A stretch of 64,000 nt of DNA from Hemibagrus wyckioides (Eukaryota > Chordata > Actinopteri > Siluriformes > Bagridae). A program made the translations under genes and the position numbers. The stretch spans positions 14,364,928 through 14,428,927 of the forward strand of contig NC_080711.1 of NCBI RefSeq assembly GCF_019097595.1, in the 5' to 3' direction. Positions 26,271 through 35,945 of the stretch are shown here, piece by piece (the first letter of the stretch is position 1; every line of letters starts with the position of its first letter). Below the pieces are notes generated by a model. That model saw only the letters and a list, made by a program, of their open reading frames with translations, searched no databases and was not told the DNA's origin.

Positions 26271-26479
26271 GTGCTTGAAGATTATGGAGCAAATGTATAA
26301 ATGTATTTGTGCTAAAATGTAATGTTGGTTGTTTGTGTACTGCTGAATTTTCCTTCTATATTTGCTTTGTTGCATTTTTAAATAAATAAGAAAATAACAT
26401 CCAAGCTCATCAAAGCTCTGTTTTCTTTATATCTTGATTTTTGTCTTGCTGAGTCCTAACAAGGAGTTTCATTTTACCA

Positions 26480-27165
26480 GTGGAGGGCCCTCAGGGCCAG
26501 CAAGGCCTTCTCTGCTGGCCTAAACAGCAGAGATCTGAATCACTGACTTGCATTTTAATATATTTAATATATTTTTCCATGAATGTGTATTAAATTATTC
26601 CCAATAGTCTATTCTCTACATTTCATAGCTTTTCTCTTGGTTGTGCTGCTTCCAGTAGTGTATATTTATGATAAGAATATTTATCCAATCATATTTCAGC
26701 TAGTGGCTGACATCATGTGTCGCCAGGCCTTCAGAATCAATAGTGCAGGTGCCAGTAGCTTAAAATAAGTGGCAATTGTTACCTTAACCAATCAGATTTC
26801 GAGTTGGCGTCACTGGGGCCATCCAGCAGGCATATGATTACGTCAGCAATTTCCCGTCCTTTGATTGGATAATTGGAGTAGCCAGAGGCAGAACCGCACA
26901 TATGCAGTGTTTCTATATTCTCTGCCTCTCATTTTGGATGCTGCATCCTCCAGAGATTGCAGTTTGCTGCATACTTCATCAAGAATGTCTTTTTTGAGAA
27001 AAGTAACCGTAATAAAATTGACTATTCCTTGTGAGGTGTGAAATACTGTAGACTAATTTCTTTTTTACTTTGTTATTTAACGGGTGATTAGCATTTATTG
27101 CCGTGGCGTCCAGGGGCGATTCTAGAATTTTCATTTAAGGGGGGCTGAGCCCCCAATGAGGGTAT
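26480..27165. mobile_element. Possible DNA-transposon remnant (hAT-like?)
   Basis: The left part 'cagtggagggccctcagggc' and the right part 'gtggcgtccaggggcgattc' with 'ggggggctgagcccccaatg' resemble terminal segments of fish DNA transposons, and the segment is more GC-balanced than its surroundings. No transposase and no clear matching terminal repeats are visible. The middle has CCAAT-type motifs (see 26785-26880). Confidence 0.25.
26785..26880. promoter_or_regulatory. CCAAT / CRE-like motif cluster, weak
   Basis: Contains 'aaccaatcag' at about 26786, a CRE-like 'gattacgtcagc' at about 26836 and an inverted CCAAT 'tttgattgg' at about 26868. Such a cluster occurs in TATA-less promoters, including promoters inside transposons. 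There is no downstream first exon that I can recognise, so use as a promoter is only a possibility. Confidence 0.2.
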
Positions 27166-27608
27166 AATAGTAATAAATAAATAAATAAATAAATAAAATA
27201 AAGGTTTGACTAACAGGGTAGGATGGTAAACCTATTGCAGTATTCCACGGTATTGCATATATGTGTATAACATTTGAGTACTGAACAAGCCAAATACGAG
27301 TCTTCCTGATCACACACACACACACACACACACTTGTCCTCTGATCCAAGGTCAACAGTCATTACTTACACAGGAAAAGTTGATCTATATGCAGGTGCAT
27401 AACTTATTACCCGTGCGCCTCTAAGAATGATAAAGCAGTTAGCATTTTCACTTTTCTATCAATTGCAAAATGGTGTAGCATAAATGCATGAGACAATATA
27501 AAAAAAAGTGTAGAATAATATGATAATATACAAAAGAGCCAAAGGCAAAGATTGAAAAATATAATAATAATCTAATACATACTGTATTCTGTGAAGACTT
27601 ATTGCTAT

Positions 27609-27638
27609 TGTGTGTGTGTGTGTGTGTGTGTGTGTGAG
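27609..27638. repeat. (TG)n microsatellite
   Basis: About 15 uninterrupted TG units, followed by a shorter interrupted TG stretch. Confidence 0.95.
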
Positions 27639-27935
27639 TTTGTGTGTACATCTAAATCCTTTGTCTCTTGTTAGCATTTTTAGTCATACTTTCTGTGTAT
27701 TTTCTTGCATGTGTAATCTTTAAGTAGAGTTTAAATGTTGCTGTTATTAAATGAGAAGTCTTGGCAATACTGCATAAAAGTGTAATGGTTTCAGAATAAA
27801 CCTCAAGTTAAAACAGCATAAAATTCCCCAGTAAAATAACCATCATGAAGACAGCATGCTGGACTCCTCACTGAGGTACTGACACAAGTTTAGAATTTAA
27901 TTTAACAGCAAACCCGCAACTAACATGCAGATCCA

Positions 27936-28047
27936 CATGTACAGTCTGTAGAGATGTGAATAGCATGTACAGTCTGTAGAGATGTGAATAGCATGTACAG
28001 TCTGTAGAGATGTGAATAGCATGTACAGTCTGTAGAGATGTGAATAG
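27936..28047. repeat. 28-bp minisatellite, four identical copies
   Basis: The unit starts 'catgtacagtctgtagagat' and repeats four times head to tail with no mismatch, beginning at 27936, 27964, 27992 and 28020. Because 28 is not a multiple of 3, all three minus-strand frames stay open through it and give look-alike peptides, which are not genes. It is not a CRISPR array: there are no spacers. It lies about 0.8 kb upstream of the first recognised MGAT5B exon. Confidence 0.97.
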
Positions 28048-28830
28048 CAATGAGCAGGGTGTGATAATGAAGCCCAAACTGTGTGCAAATGAACTCTAGT
28101 GTCATCAATACATATTATGGGATTCACTTTTTGTGCTGCCTCCAGTAGTTAGTGTTAGGTGTTGGTCATTGTGATCAGATGGACACACTTGCCTACCGAA
28201 TGTCAGCACAAATTACATCTCAACAACTTGTTTGCTAATTGTGAAAGCATTAGCATGATATTTTGCACTACTGTTAATTCACATTCTTAATATATTTCTT
28301 TTAATTCCTTAAGACACTTTTTATTTAGATGCTCATTGTAGTTATTCATGTGATCCAAAAAATGGATTATGTTGATTTATCAATTTTGCTTGAAGGGAGC
28401 TTGAGCTGAATGTGTTTTATCACAAGACAAGATTTAATCAATCACCACCAAGAGGGGGTGCTGTCTTACAACACTGATTTAAATCACTGACTTGTTTGTG
28501 ATGTTTTTGGTAGTTGTAGTGCATTTTGGTCAGGAAATAATTTGTTGTGACAAGCTACATGTCTGTGCAGGAGATAGAGTTGTGTTTTGAAACAGTGAGC
28601 CTAGTAATTAATGCTTGATAATTAATTAATTAGCCTTTCAGTAATGCAATGTAATTAATGCAATACAAAAAAAAAAACCTTTGTGCTGCATATAAATGTA
28701 TCATAGGAAACCTTAATATGGACTTACAAGGATGTCAGGATGAATTTTCATCTGTGTTTTTTTTTTCTCTCTCTCACTCCCACATCCTTCTCTTTTGTGG
28801 TCTGTGTGTGTGTGTGTGTGTGTGAGACAG

Positions 28831-28975
28831 TACTGGGAGGGCCAGAGTCTCGTGGAGTCCTGAGGAAAATCAGTGACATGTTGGAGATTATTTTGAAGAG
28901 AATTGACACTCTAGCAAAACTCAGCAACAGCAGCAAAAGCCACAGCTTGGAGGAGCTCAGCTCTACTCTTGAGAG
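28831..28975 (+). CDS. MGAT5B: MGAT5B exon: lumenal stem, first part
   Basis: MGAT5B is a Golgi type II enzyme that moves GlcNAc from UDP-GlcNAc in beta-1,6 linkage onto alpha-mannose of N-glycans and, mainly in brain, O-mannosyl glycans. This exon encodes VLGGPESRGVLRKISDML, the part just lumenal to the membrane anchor, followed by a leucine/isoleucine heptad-like helix (EIILKRIDTLAKL) and an N-glycosylation sequon NSS (Asn codon 28926-28928). The acceptor is 'gagacag' ending at 28830, leaving 'ta' to complete a split Val codon; the donor is 'gag ag|gtacac' at 28976. The upstream (TG)11 and downstream TG/GA repeats touch both junctions. A start four bases earlier (after 'gtgag') is possible but breaks the expected phase. 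Confidence 0.92.
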
Positions 28976-28981
28976 GTACAC

Positions 28982-29031
<50 letters not shown>
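28976..29031. repeat. TG/GA compound microsatellite touching the exon donor
   Basis: (TG)n at 28982-28992 runs straight into (GA)n at 28993-29031. It begins seven bases after the exon's last base, so the donor site and the repeat are contiguous. Confidence 0.95.
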
Positions 29032-29034
<3 letters not shown>

Positions 29035-29984
29035 GTGAGTATGAGTGTGATGTGGAGGTCTTGCTTAAAATCTACTCAGAATTAGCATTTTTTCCCCATA
29101 GTCTCCATGGTGACAGAAACCCTCGTACCAGGGGTTGAGAGGCTTCATGATGTCATTTGAGTTCAGGGCAGCAGTGTGGGATAACTGGACCTCAGTGGGT
29201 TTAATTACTTTGTTTTTACAGCTTTGCTGGTAAAATATAGATAAAATTAACTTTTTGAAATCATTGTAATTAATAAATAATTGACATCTTAACAAAATAA
29301 TGAATAGTTATTGGATAACACTTGACATTAAGGTTGCCTTTAATTATTATTTTCAGCATTTGTTAACATTATACAACATTTACGATGCATTCCACACATA
29401 CAGTGACTCAAAGCAACAGATTCATTTTCAAAGACAGCTGGTGACCTCGGGCATCAGGAGTGACAACAGTTGTTGGCGAATTGATGTGGGCGTGTCCAGG
29501 GATGAGAAAAAGCTGAGAAAAACTTACATTTTATGCAAGAATGGAGCTATTAGGTGCAGTGACTACCAACAGGATTGAAGACTGTAGATCACATGTGATC
29601 TTTGAAAAAGAGAACAAACTGCTTCTCCTTCATCTTGTATGATACGATGCATAAATATACATTTATATACAAACGCAAAATCTCCCTTCATAATGTTTCA
29701 AGAAAATTGTTTGTTGTTAAGTGGAATGCTAGTTGCACCACCCACTGCAACGTTATTACTATGTCAACCAGAAGTAGGAACTGATGAGTTTATTGAACAG
29801 TAACTGGCAACTTGCAGTGATAAAATCACTGTATGTGTGAACGTAGCTTTAGTTCTGGTTCACTGTTTGTATTACTCCTTCTTATCAATATTCGCTACAT
29901 AAAATTTTAGTTCTAGCAACAATGAAACTGTTACTGTGATTACTATGGGCTGTCAGAAAATATTGGCCCATGTTGTGTCTGAAA

Positions 29985-30165
29985 TGTTGCCTCCTGGTGG
30001 TTTCTGGGAGGGAGCAAACCGAGCCATTGACGAGTTGACTCTCAGTGCCGGTCTCAAGCCCGGATAAAATGGGAGGGAAGGGCATCCGGAGTAAAACCAT
30101 TACCAAATAAAATACCAGATAATCCGCTGTGGCGACCCCAAACATGAAGCAGCCAAAAGAACATC
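29985..30165 (+). mobile_element. RTE-clade LINE 3' end fragment
   Basis: The words 'tctcaagcccggataaaatg', 'gaagggcatccggagtaaaa' and 'atccgctgtggcgacccc' are the standard 3' untranslated end of an RTE-type fish LINE, on the + strand. Only this end remains, as expected of a 5'-truncated insertion. The longer RTE fragment at 41519-42000 has the reverse transcriptase C-terminus. Confidence 0.75.
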
Positions 30166-30193
30166 AACAGCATTGTGTCTGAAATGTCAGTTA

Positions 30194-30230
<37 letters not shown>

Positions 30231-30233
30231 TAT
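30194..30233. repeat. (TA)n microsatellite, interrupted
   Basis: Alternating TA with a central 'tgtatatatacatatatatg' that is itself self-complementary. Confidence 0.9.
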
Positions 30234-30621
30234 GAATTTCCTGTTTATAGAACTGTTGTATTAAAACAATATCACATTTGCAGTCATGCTGTTGTGTAGA
30301 ATATCTGCACGGCTGTGAGTGCGATAGGTAAGTCAGTACAGCATATTTGCTTCTGCGGTATTGCTTAATTATAGCAGGTGTCCACAGTTGCAGTGGATAT
30401 AAAAGTTTACACATTCCTGTTAAAACTATAGGTTTTTGTGATGTAACAATGAAATTAAGATCTTGTCAGATATTTATCCCGTCAGATGTGATATTAAAAG
30501 ATTATTTACATTTTTGAACATGAGTTTAAATTATATTGCACTTTTTTGCCCCCCTAAAACACTTCTATTAGTTTTTTAGTGGAATCTTGAATTTTAGTGA
30601 AAAAAGTACTGATAAGATTTA

Positions 30622-31106
30622 CACCGATCAGGCATAACATTATGACCAACTGCCACCTGACCCATCATGCACTGTGTATTCTCACACCTTTCAATCAGAA
30701 CCAGCATTAACCTGTTCAGCATTTTGAGCAACAGTAGCTCGTCTGTTGTATCGGATCACACGGGCCAGTCTTCGCTCCCCACGTGCATCAATGAGCCTTG
30801 GCCACCCATGACCCTGTCACCGGTTCACCACTGTTCCTTCCTTGGACCACTTTTGATAGATACTGACCACTGCAGACCGGGAACACCCCACAAGAACTGC
30901 AGTTTTGGAGATGCTCTGATCCAGTCGTCTAGTCATCACAATTTGGCCCTTGTCAAACTCGCTCAAATCCTTACACTTGCCCATTTTTCCTGCTTCTCAC
31001 ACATCAACTATGAGGACAAAATGTTCACTTGCTGTCTAATGTATCCCACCCACTAACCGCTGCCATGATGAGGAGATAATCAGTGTTATTCACTATAATG
31101 TTATGA
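30622..31106 (-). mobile_element. Deleted Tc1-like element, same family as 14718-15687
   Basis: Starts with 'caccgatcaggcataacatt' after a TA and then jumps, after about 40 bases, to sequence homologous to the last half of the element at 14718 (for example 'gatactgaccactgcagacc', 'ggagatgctctgatccagtc', 'cacttgcccatttttcctgc', 'gccatgatgaggagataatc'). The region encoding the catalytic core is gone. The right end stops at 'ataatgttatga', lacking the last 14 or so terminal bases. The remaining minus-strand N-terminus ([17 protein letters not shown]) is frameshifted. Confidence 0.85.
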
Positions 31107-32377
31107 AGCAATCTTATGAAGAACAGGACTCACCTTAGGCCTGCCCTAAAAGCAAAGGCACTTGCTTTAAGACTTCATAGGACACTAGGCTTCCCCTAAA
31201 ATAATTACCAAAAATCTCTGGGTGTTACTCACTACTCGCAAATAGTGAATCAACTGATCAGAAATCTCAATGCAATATGGCACTGATTATTAATTTAATG
31301 CAATCTGTTTTCGGTGGACAGCATAGCCTGCATGAAAAGCTCCTTTGAAGCCTCAAACACAGTGTCGATAGAAACCCAGTGGAGCTCTAGTAAAAAGGCA
31401 GCGTTCAGAGATAGCCTGTACAAGAAAGAAGTCCCATGTCAGGCTCCTATAAAACTCTAATATGTCTTGATAAATCTTTCTTTTAACTGGGCTACCACCT
31501 CTGGGTACAGACACCACTCCCCTAAATGTATGCACTTTAGAAATCAGCTATTTCACTTTTTTCAGCATTTTGTTTATATGAACTAAGATTTTATTTATTT
31601 CTTAATGTTGAAAAACTTGACTTGCATTTAGCTTTAACAGTTTGTTTTCATACACCAATGCTAAAATGTTAATCTCAAACCCATTTCTGCTCTTTGAGAT
31701 GCCCCAAGTGCTTGTTCATAAACATTTAATATTCGAAGGCGTTATCTTCAACCCCTAAAAACCACTTTTCACACTGAAAGCCAGCAGTGTCCTAAAATAA
31801 TTTTATATCAGACTTTCAGTGATAAAATAATTAATTGGTTTATATTGGATTGAGAAAGTCAGATAAGCTGATTATGGTGTGCCATCAGTGAACAATTAAC
31901 TTGCAAGTTTTCTACTTGATAATTACCTTGAATAGCTTCAGAAACTAGTGGATCACTTCCATAGCAGTTTGTTTTACTTGTCTAAATCAAATCAAATCGA
32001 AATTTTTTTCTTTCATACATTTCCGCTTTTCTCAGACTTAGACGGCTCCTTTACTCCTCAGATCATCCTTGGAGCTTGATAGTCTGCTCGGTGCTTTCCT
32101 TTGCTCACTATTACATCACCTGAATACATTAGGGACTTAGGACATGTTTCATGTAAATTGGATGTATAAGAGGGAAATTTGGGACATGTTCTATATGTGG
32201 GGACTGATTCACCATTTGAGCTCATAGAACATTTTCATGACTTATGAAATATTTAGTAATTGTTCCATGTGCTTTTTATGATTAACTGTGCAAAAAAGCT
32301 AGGAGTCATTTCAAATATGGAAGAAGCTCAAAATAATTGGTTTTTCCAATTTTTTTTGTGTGTGTGTGTGTGTCTAG

Positions 32378-32487
32378 GTTTCAGCCCATGGGACTAGTGG
32401 AACGGATTCAGGCCATTGCTCAGAATGTGTCGGAAATGGCTGTGCGTGTGGAGCAGATCCTGCAGAAGAGTAAATATTCTGCCACAG
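32378..32487 (+). CDS. MGAT5B: MGAT5B exon: stem, QNVS segment
   Basis: Encodes (R)FQPMGLVERIQAIAQNVS followed by EMAVRVEQILQKSKYSAT and a split Gly. The ERIQAIAQNVS core is nearly identical to the mammalian protein as I remember it and contains the sequon NVS (Asn codon 32424-32426). The hydrophobic spacing suggests a continuing helical or coiled-coil stem that may support dimerisation. The acceptor is 'gtgtctag' ending at 32377, preceded by T8 and (TG)8; the alternative 'tttcag' at 32379-32384 would break the phase. The donor is 'ccacag|gtgtct' at 32488. The first G completes an Arg codon begun in the previous exon. Confidence 0.95.
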
Positions 32488-33301
32488 GTGTCTATACTAA
32501 CTCACACACCACTGTAAGACCTAATACACACCATTATAATTGAGATTAGTTCATGAGCAAAAGTTTACCAATCCTGTATGTTCCAGTACTCCAAGCTCTT
32601 ACTTCTGTTCTCCCAGGTTTAAAAAGCTTTAGCGGTGATATAGCTCATTAAAATGATTGGATTATTACCGTTTCATGTTGTAGTAATCAACTGAACTACA
32701 CTAACATTTATTTTCTCCAGCAAGTTTTCATGTTGCAGTTTTCTGGTGATCAAATACCACGTATTTATTTGTTATCTGTATGTAGTCTGTGTATTCTTTT
32801 AGTTTACTTTTTTTCTGTACTCTGCTAGAATATTTTCCCCATTGTTACCACTGTTGGGATCATTACTGCAATCAAACAGAACGATGCATAATCCCTTTGT
32901 GTGTGATCATGCTCACTGGAGCTTGGAAGCCTGTTGAATAAAGAACAGCCCTGCTCCTTTAATTAGGCTAACCGGGACCCAGTGCCACACAGCGCAGAGA
33001 ATTTTTATTAATCAAGGCAAGGAGACGTTGCCAATTTCCTGTTTCCCTGTCTGTCTGTCAGAGATGCATTGTAACTGTATCCACTGGCATGTCAATGCAG
33101 AGTAATGCAACCAGAAGGACATAAATGTGACATTTTCAAAATCAAAGAAGAGATCCAGGGAGGCAGATAAGGATAAGATTTAGCCTTCCTCTGCCTCATT
33201 AAAGCTGCCAGAGTTTGATACCGTTTAACAACCATTTTCTTTCTGTTCCCTTTGGGAGCCATAATGTCAAACTGAATGTCCTTCTCTTCTGTCATCTGCA
33301 G
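32488..33301 (+). other. MGAT5B: MGAT5B intron
   Basis: An 814-bp intron with no recognised repeat family or other gene; it ends in a pyrimidine-rich acceptor ('cttctcttctgtcatctgca'). Confidence 0.75.
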
Positions 33302-33375
33302 GGAGGGATGGAATGGCAGGGCAGTGTGAAATCCCAAAAGATCCTGGCTACCCGGACTGCGCAAGTAAAGTTGAT
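33302..33375 (+). CDS. MGAT5B: MGAT5B exon: short exon with the first stem cysteines
   Basis: Only 74 bp. It encodes GRDGMAGQCEIPKDPGYPD followed by CASKVD. The two Cys in the QCE and PDC contexts are conserved in MGAT5 and MGAT5B, where this segment leads into the N-terminal lumenal domain. Relative to the human protein as I recall it, a few residues (DGMAG) are inserted before QCE. The acceptor 'catctgcag' ends at 33301 and the donor 'gttgat|gtatgc' starts at 33376. The frame is phase 1 in and phase 0 out. The longer open frame through this place is in a different register and is not the coding one. Confidence 0.93.
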
Positions 33376-33995
33376 GTATGCTGATATTACCTTGACTCAT
33401 TAGAGTTCTCTCATTGCGCTACGGTACATTCCTTCCATCATTTTATTAAAATTTACCGCCACTGTCAAGCCAGAACATCTGTCAGATACTATATACTCTG
33501 CTAGAAATGTAATGCACTGGCTGTATCGTTATCTGTATCTGTGTCGGTTTACAAATATAGAAAAAATATATATATATATATATATTGGATAAATATTTAA
33601 ACCAGCAATGGGTGTGGTGTAGACTGAATTTATTTATTTATTTATTTTTATTTATTTATTTTTTTCATTTTATTTGCGGAAAACACTGAAAAACAGGCTG
33701 CTGGAGAAATACATTTTTATTTAGAAATTATAATAAGAAATAGCAAACTGAAAAGAAATGTAAAAAAGAATAGTGCAGATCCTATTTCATAGATCGCTTC
33801 AGTCTGAATAATGCTACTTGCAATCTTTTTCATCCTTGCTTTCTGGTTGGATTTACTTTGCTTGCAGAGCTAATGTGGGTGGCGTGGTGTCTTGGTGCCT
33901 CAAAGTTCAAACACCCATGATTTGACCCTGAGTTTGGGTTAGATAGTTAGATTAATCCCAAATAAGAAATTTGAGTATATATAAGTATTAGCAGT

Positions 33996-34285
33996 AGGAA
34001 CATCATGGTTTAGTGGTTACCATGTTTGTCTTACATCTCCAGGGTCTGTCCAGTATGTGCAGAGCTTGGATGTTCTCCCTGTGCTCCAGGGGTTTCCTTT
34101 GGACACTCGGGTTTCCTCCCCCGCTCAAAAGACATGAGTTGTTGGCTGATTAGCATCTTTAAATTGTGTGAATGTGCCCTGTGACAGGTTGACACTTTGC
34201 CCAGGGTACCCCATGTCTCCTGGGATAAGCTCCAGGTTTCCTGCATCCATGTGTTAGATAAGCGCTACAGAAAGTGGATGGCTGG
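33996..34285 (+). repeat. tRNA-headed SINE / L2-tail repeat
   Basis: Head 'aggaacatcatggtttagtg' with 'gtggttaccatgtttgtctt', body 'tggatgttctccctgtgctc' and 'ctcaaaagacatgagttgtt', tail 'gttagataagcgctacagaa'. Middle portion is shortened compared with the copy at 4756. Confidence 0.75.
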
Positions 34286-34354
34286 TTAGAACTTTAAAAG
34301 TCAGTTCTTTAAGTAAATTTAGATATGCAGCAAAGCAGATACGATCAGTACCTC

Positions 34355-34442
34355 TGTCTGTGTGGTGTTTCTGTGCATGCTTTCCTGTGTCTCAGTGGGT
34401 TTCCTCTGGGTTTTCTGGCTTTTTTCCAACAGTCTCTATCCC
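34355..34442 (+). repeat. SINE / L2-type fragment
   Basis: Partial body only: 'ggtgtttctgtgcatgcttt', 'gtgggtttcctctgggtttt' and 'ccaacagtctctat'. It starts 70 bases after the previous copy and may be a separate truncated insertion. Confidence 0.5.
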
Positions 34443-34888
34443 TCTTCAGTATAGACTCCATGACTCCCTACATATACAATATCTGTATTGTAGTTTCTTT
34501 CAGATTTACTTTCTCTTAATCTTTGTCTGCCTTATTCAGGGCTCCTGCTGTGAATTTCATACTAATGCAAACAATAATTGAGGAAAACACAATGGTTAAT
34601 TAAATTCTTTGCATATTTTCAGTTTGAATAATGCAAAATCTCATCTTCTTTTAATCTGCAATTAATAAACCCATAATGTTAGGCCATATACTGTATATTG
34701 CAAAATACATTTCTTCAGACTTTCCCATCTTGCTCAGCCTTGTTTCAGTTTGCTTTACTTCATTTCAGTGATATTACTGTCTTTGGATATATTTGAATTG
34801 TTATTTAAAACAACAGCAAGCAGACTGTTCTTCTGCTTCCTGTAAATCACCTAAAATTGTGTGTATCTCTTTCGCTCGGTTATGTTAG

Positions 34889-35056
34889 TGGATGAGGGCC
34901 AGATGGACTTCAGATCCCTGCTATGCCTTCTATGGAGTTGATGGCTCTGACTGCTCCTTCCTCATCTACCTGAGTGAGGTGGAGTGGTTCTGCCCCCTGC
35001 TTGCCTGGAGGAATCAGAGCATTCAGCCCACCAGCAGCACCACACCAAAGACACAA
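34889..35056 (+). CDS. MGAT5B: MGAT5B exon: DPC...[13 protein letters not shown] region
   Basis: Encodes [19 protein letters not shown], then [19 protein letters not shown] and [12 protein letters not shown] to TPKTQ. This is the most conserved part of the N-terminal lumenal region of both GnT-V enzymes; three Cys (DPC, SDC, WFC) are in invariant positions and probably make disulfides. The sequon NQS (Asn codon 35012-35014) is also conserved. The exon is 168 bp, phase 0 at both ends. The acceptor is 'ttatgttag' ending at 34888 and the donor 'acacaa|gtgaga' starts at 35057. The last dozen residues are Ser/Thr/Pro-rich and vary between species. Confidence 0.97.
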
Positions 35057-35128
35057 GTGAGAGAAATATAGAGCTTGTACCTGTGTTCTCTAAGCATGTG
35101 CTTGGCGATGATTCAAGTATGATATTTA

Positions 35129-35450
35129 TGGATGGATGGTTGGATGGATGATGGATGGTTGGATGGATGGAGAAAGGGACAGACAAAGGATGGATGGATG
35201 GATGGATGGATGGAGGGACAGACCAAGGATGGATGGATGGATAGATGGACTGTCGGGAGGGATGGAGGGAGGGACAGATAAACGATGGATGGATGGATGC
35301 AGGGAGGCAGGGACAGACAAAGGATGGATGAATGGATGGATGGATGGAGGGATGGACCAAGGATGGATGGATGGATAGATGGACTGTCGGGAGGGATGGA
35401 GGGATGGATGGATGGATGGATCACGGGATAGATGGATGGATGGGTGGATG
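35129..35450. repeat. GGAT tetranucleotide array with higher-order structure
   Basis: About 320 bases of 'atggatgg' units interrupted by 'gggacagacaaaggatgg' and 'agatggactgtcgggaggga' blocks, each occurring more than once (for example 35247 and 35385). The array therefore grew in part by duplicating blocks of roughly 130-140 bases. Open frames through it on either strand are artefacts. Confidence 0.93.
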
Positions 35451-35837
35451 GATAAATAAATAATTAAATGGCTTGTTGGATGGGTGGATTGATGGACAGA
35501 GTAAAGGGTGGATGGAAGCTTGGGAAAGAGAGGAAAATTCATAAAAATTCATGTCATTCATTTTAACACTGAAGAGAGATGATCATAAAAAAAAAGATTA
35601 CAGTAAAGTTTATTCTTTTTGGATCATATTCAGAGTCCATGGTTTAGGTCCAAAAGTTACAGCAGTATTTATACAGAGAAATCAGCATGTACTCAGACTT
35701 TATCTATGAATGTTGAAGTCTATTATCCAAATCAACTGTGTGTAGTTTACAATCACTTGCCTTTAAGACTGAAAGAAATCTGTCATATAAAATCCAGAAT
35801 GAATAAGGAAATTGTAGGGTTTTTCTGTGATATCAAA

Positions 35838-35945
35838 TCCAATATTCAATTCAGTTCAATTCAGTTTATTTGTGTAGCTTTTTTGGACATTGGACAATAG
35901 ACATTGTCTCAAAGCAGCTTTATAGAAGTATAGAAACATAGAAAA
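35838..35945 (+). repeat. Unclassified fish interspersed repeat, partial copy
   Basis: Shares 'attcaattcagtttatttgt', 'gacattgtctcaaagcagct' and 'ttatagaagtatagaaacat' with the first part of the repeat at 17895-18140, and then diverges. Confidence 0.55.

Larger units (their letters stand above)
26271..28830. other. Noncoding DNA upstream of the first recognised MGAT5B exon
   Basis: Holds an unclassified possible DNA-transposon segment at about 26480-27165, (AAAT)n at 27172-27200, (CA)n at about 27310-27334, (TG)n at 27609-27638, a 28-bp minisatellite at 27936-28047, and the (TG)11 splice-acceptor tract at 28803-28824. I looked for the membrane-anchor exon of MGAT5B here and did not find it. 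Confidence 0.5.
29032..32377 (+). other. MGAT5B: MGAT5B intron, most of
   Basis: No second gene is visible in this intron. It contains an RTE-type 3' fragment (29985-30165), a (TA)n tract (30194-30233) and a deleted Tc1-type element (30622-31106). The rest is unclassified AT-rich sequence. Confidence 0.7.
33376..34888 (+). other. MGAT5B: MGAT5B intron with SINE/L2-type repeats
   Basis: Includes (TA)n at about 33566-33586, an ATTT-rich tract at 33630-33665, and SINE/L2-type copies at 33996-34285 and 34355-34442. No other gene is visible. Confidence 0.75.

Noticed and set aside
27936..28047. CRISPR-like array
   Set aside because: Units are directly adjacent without spacers, and the genome is eukaryotic.
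27868..28127. Three minus-strand frames with repeated 'LQTVHAIHIS'-like peptides
   Set aside because: The 28-bp minisatellite stays open in all frames; no signal of a real repeat protein.
33215..33403. 62-codon + frame overlapping the short MGAT5B exon
   Set aside because: It is in another register than the conserved GQCEIP...PDC frame.
34962..35542. Several long His/Pro/Ser- or Trp/Met/Asp-rich frames
   Set aside because: All are translations of the GGAT array, open in several frames and both strands.
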